This document shows positions 63,101 to 64,000 of a stretch of 64,000 nt of DNA, piece by piece. Positions within the stretch are counted from its first letter, which is position 1. Every line of letters begins with the position of its first letter. The DNA is from Nemopilema nomurai (lineage: Eukaryota; Cnidaria; Scyphozoa; Rhizostomeae; Rhizostomatidae). The notes under the pieces were generated by a model, which was not told the DNA's origin, searched no databases, and saw only the letters and a list, made by a program, of their open reading frames with translations. The DNA is taken from assembly GCA_003864495.1 (NCBI GenBank), contig ML133383.1, positions 5,502,880 to 5,566,879 of the forward strand, given 5' to 3'. The position numbers and the translations under genes are program-made.

Positions 63101-64000
63101 TGCGTATTCCAATTCTGTCTGTCCTACACGCTTGCTCAAAAGGTCCAATTTAGTGGCAAAGTGACAGCCACTTTTGTTTTTTGTTTCATGCGAGTCTCCA
63201 TCCGTCATTCTTTTTCTCCTAGGGATACGAGGCTGTTGCAGTTGGTCAGAGGATCCTTCCACCAGGGCGACCAGACCTTGCTCGTTGCCTGTTTTAGCCT
63301 CCATCGTCGCCTTTTCAGCCGAGCTTACTAAACTGACATTCGCCGAGCTTAGTGACATACTTGACGTGGTGCCAATGGCAGTGATTGAGCCCGCCAACCC
63401 ACCATTTGCCTCTCCGGTCTTTTCATTTCTTGGAAGCGCAACATTTCCATGGCCTCTAGCTTGACAGGTTTCTGCTTTGTCTTCCACGTCATCCATGGGT
63501 CGCTTTATCTTCTGAAATGGTGAGGTATTCCGAACTCTGCTTAATATTTCCATGCTCCTTGTTCTGTTTATTGTTCTCTGCGCCTTCGCAGCCTTTTCAG
63601 CTGTCGCTGCCCCTGGAGCCAAGGCTGTGCAGTTCCGGCAATTGGCCATACTATCAGTGAAATCAAGCGTCCGTTTGGAGACTAATGACTTCATTGCCCG
63701 GGGTTTCGCAACGACAACAGCCTGATAGATGCTGTTAGCCAGTCTACTCGCGTTCATTGATGGTGAAGTGGCGAGTTTAGGGGGTGACAAAAGAGGCGAT
63801 ACCACATCAGGTAAAGGGGTAATTGGCAAGGGTGACAACATTGGCAATGTCTGGGTAGGAGGCGATGGAGGCAGCGGCGATAACTGTGGAAGGGAGGTTG
63901 TCTCCTCCGCTATAATCATGTCGATGGAGATCTGCTGCTCATCGCCTTGTTGCCCAACAGCAACCGGGTTGTTGTTCATTGAAACGCCCGCAGTACGAGG
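60176..64000 (-). CDS. ICE1: Little elongation complex subunit 1, C-terminal part
   Basis: ICE1 scaffolds the Little Elongation Complex (with ELL, ICE2 and ZC3H8), which promotes snRNA transcription by Pol II. Six exons in phase: 64000-62724 (open at the right edge), 62293-62020, 61785-61668, 61518-61303, 60873-60772 and 60345-60176, giving 718 residues. The large first exon has a Pro/Leu/Ser-rich segment (LSPLPPSPPTQTLPMLSPLP), then a helical domain. The last five exons match the conserved C-terminus of human ICE1 in order: ISCFCVWPKFF, LPWCSTKDD, KGWVWCNNMLVAEYLWAIFR (human KWKWTHDNIVRKELWPLMNSW), VSDATIATAIRIIGEVSRFG (human VSDIVVATVLRLIGRLGQLG), then TIVQVASAFTLLDIAS. The frame is open upstream of the Met at 63979, so that Met is probably internal. 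The N-terminal coiled coil of the family is outside the window. Confidence 0.85.

Noticed and set aside
1..64000. Bacterial-type features such as CRISPR arrays, operons or insertion sequences
   Set aside because: The window is intron-rich animal DNA. No regularly spaced repeat array or bacterial-style gene cluster is present.

Overview
The window looks like nuclear DNA from an animal, most likely an anthozoan cnidarian (stony coral or sea anemone). The reasons are AT-rich introns of 0.1 to 5 kb, exons with canonical GT/AG borders, animal-specific orthologues (ODAD4, BAHD1, ICE1), and MITE and non-LTR retrotransposon remnants of types I associate with cnidarian genomes. The species-group call is an inference; the animal call is firm. 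All gene models were assembled by eye from splice sites, reading phase and remembered family sequences; none was aligned.

Layout, left to right. ODAD4/TTC25 (minus, 3' end outside the window) occupies about 0.9-5.4 kb, with a second, phase-compatible first exon at 8.9-9.1 kb. The La RNA-binding protein (minus, 14 exons) fills 11.8-18.9 kb. A BAHD1-type BAH-domain chromatin protein (minus, 6 coding exons) fills 21.7-28.1 kb. A gene-poor stretch at 28-37 kb holds a LINE fragment whose 5' half is inverted. The mitochondrial ribosomal protein gene MRPL57 (minus, 3 exons, 37.1-42.5 kb) lies head-to-head with NAA20, the NatB catalytic subunit (plus, 6 exons, 42.7-47.3 kb), with 205 bp between start codons. 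At 51.8-57.5 kb is the most unusual gene: a predicted single-pass membrane segment and a roughly 670-residue acidic, mostly disordered region that can be spliced in phase to a complete but nucleotide-site-degenerate actin fold (1084 residues). ICE1, a Little Elongation Complex subunit (minus), runs from 60.2 kb off the right edge; only its C-terminal 718 residues are here.

The genes do not form a pathway. They are housekeeping functions (small RNA biogenesis, translation, N-terminal acetylation, chromatin, ciliary dynein docking) side by side. Besides these, four sets of small exon-like reading frames with good splice sites lie on the plus strand, inside or between the known genes. They are listed at low confidence as possible unannotated genes. 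Repeats include three MITEs (one TA-flanked, two with CAGG termini and 5-bp target duplications), a 600-bp purine-rich tandem array, a 13-bp minisatellite next to a splice donor and a 165-170-bp tandem triplication.
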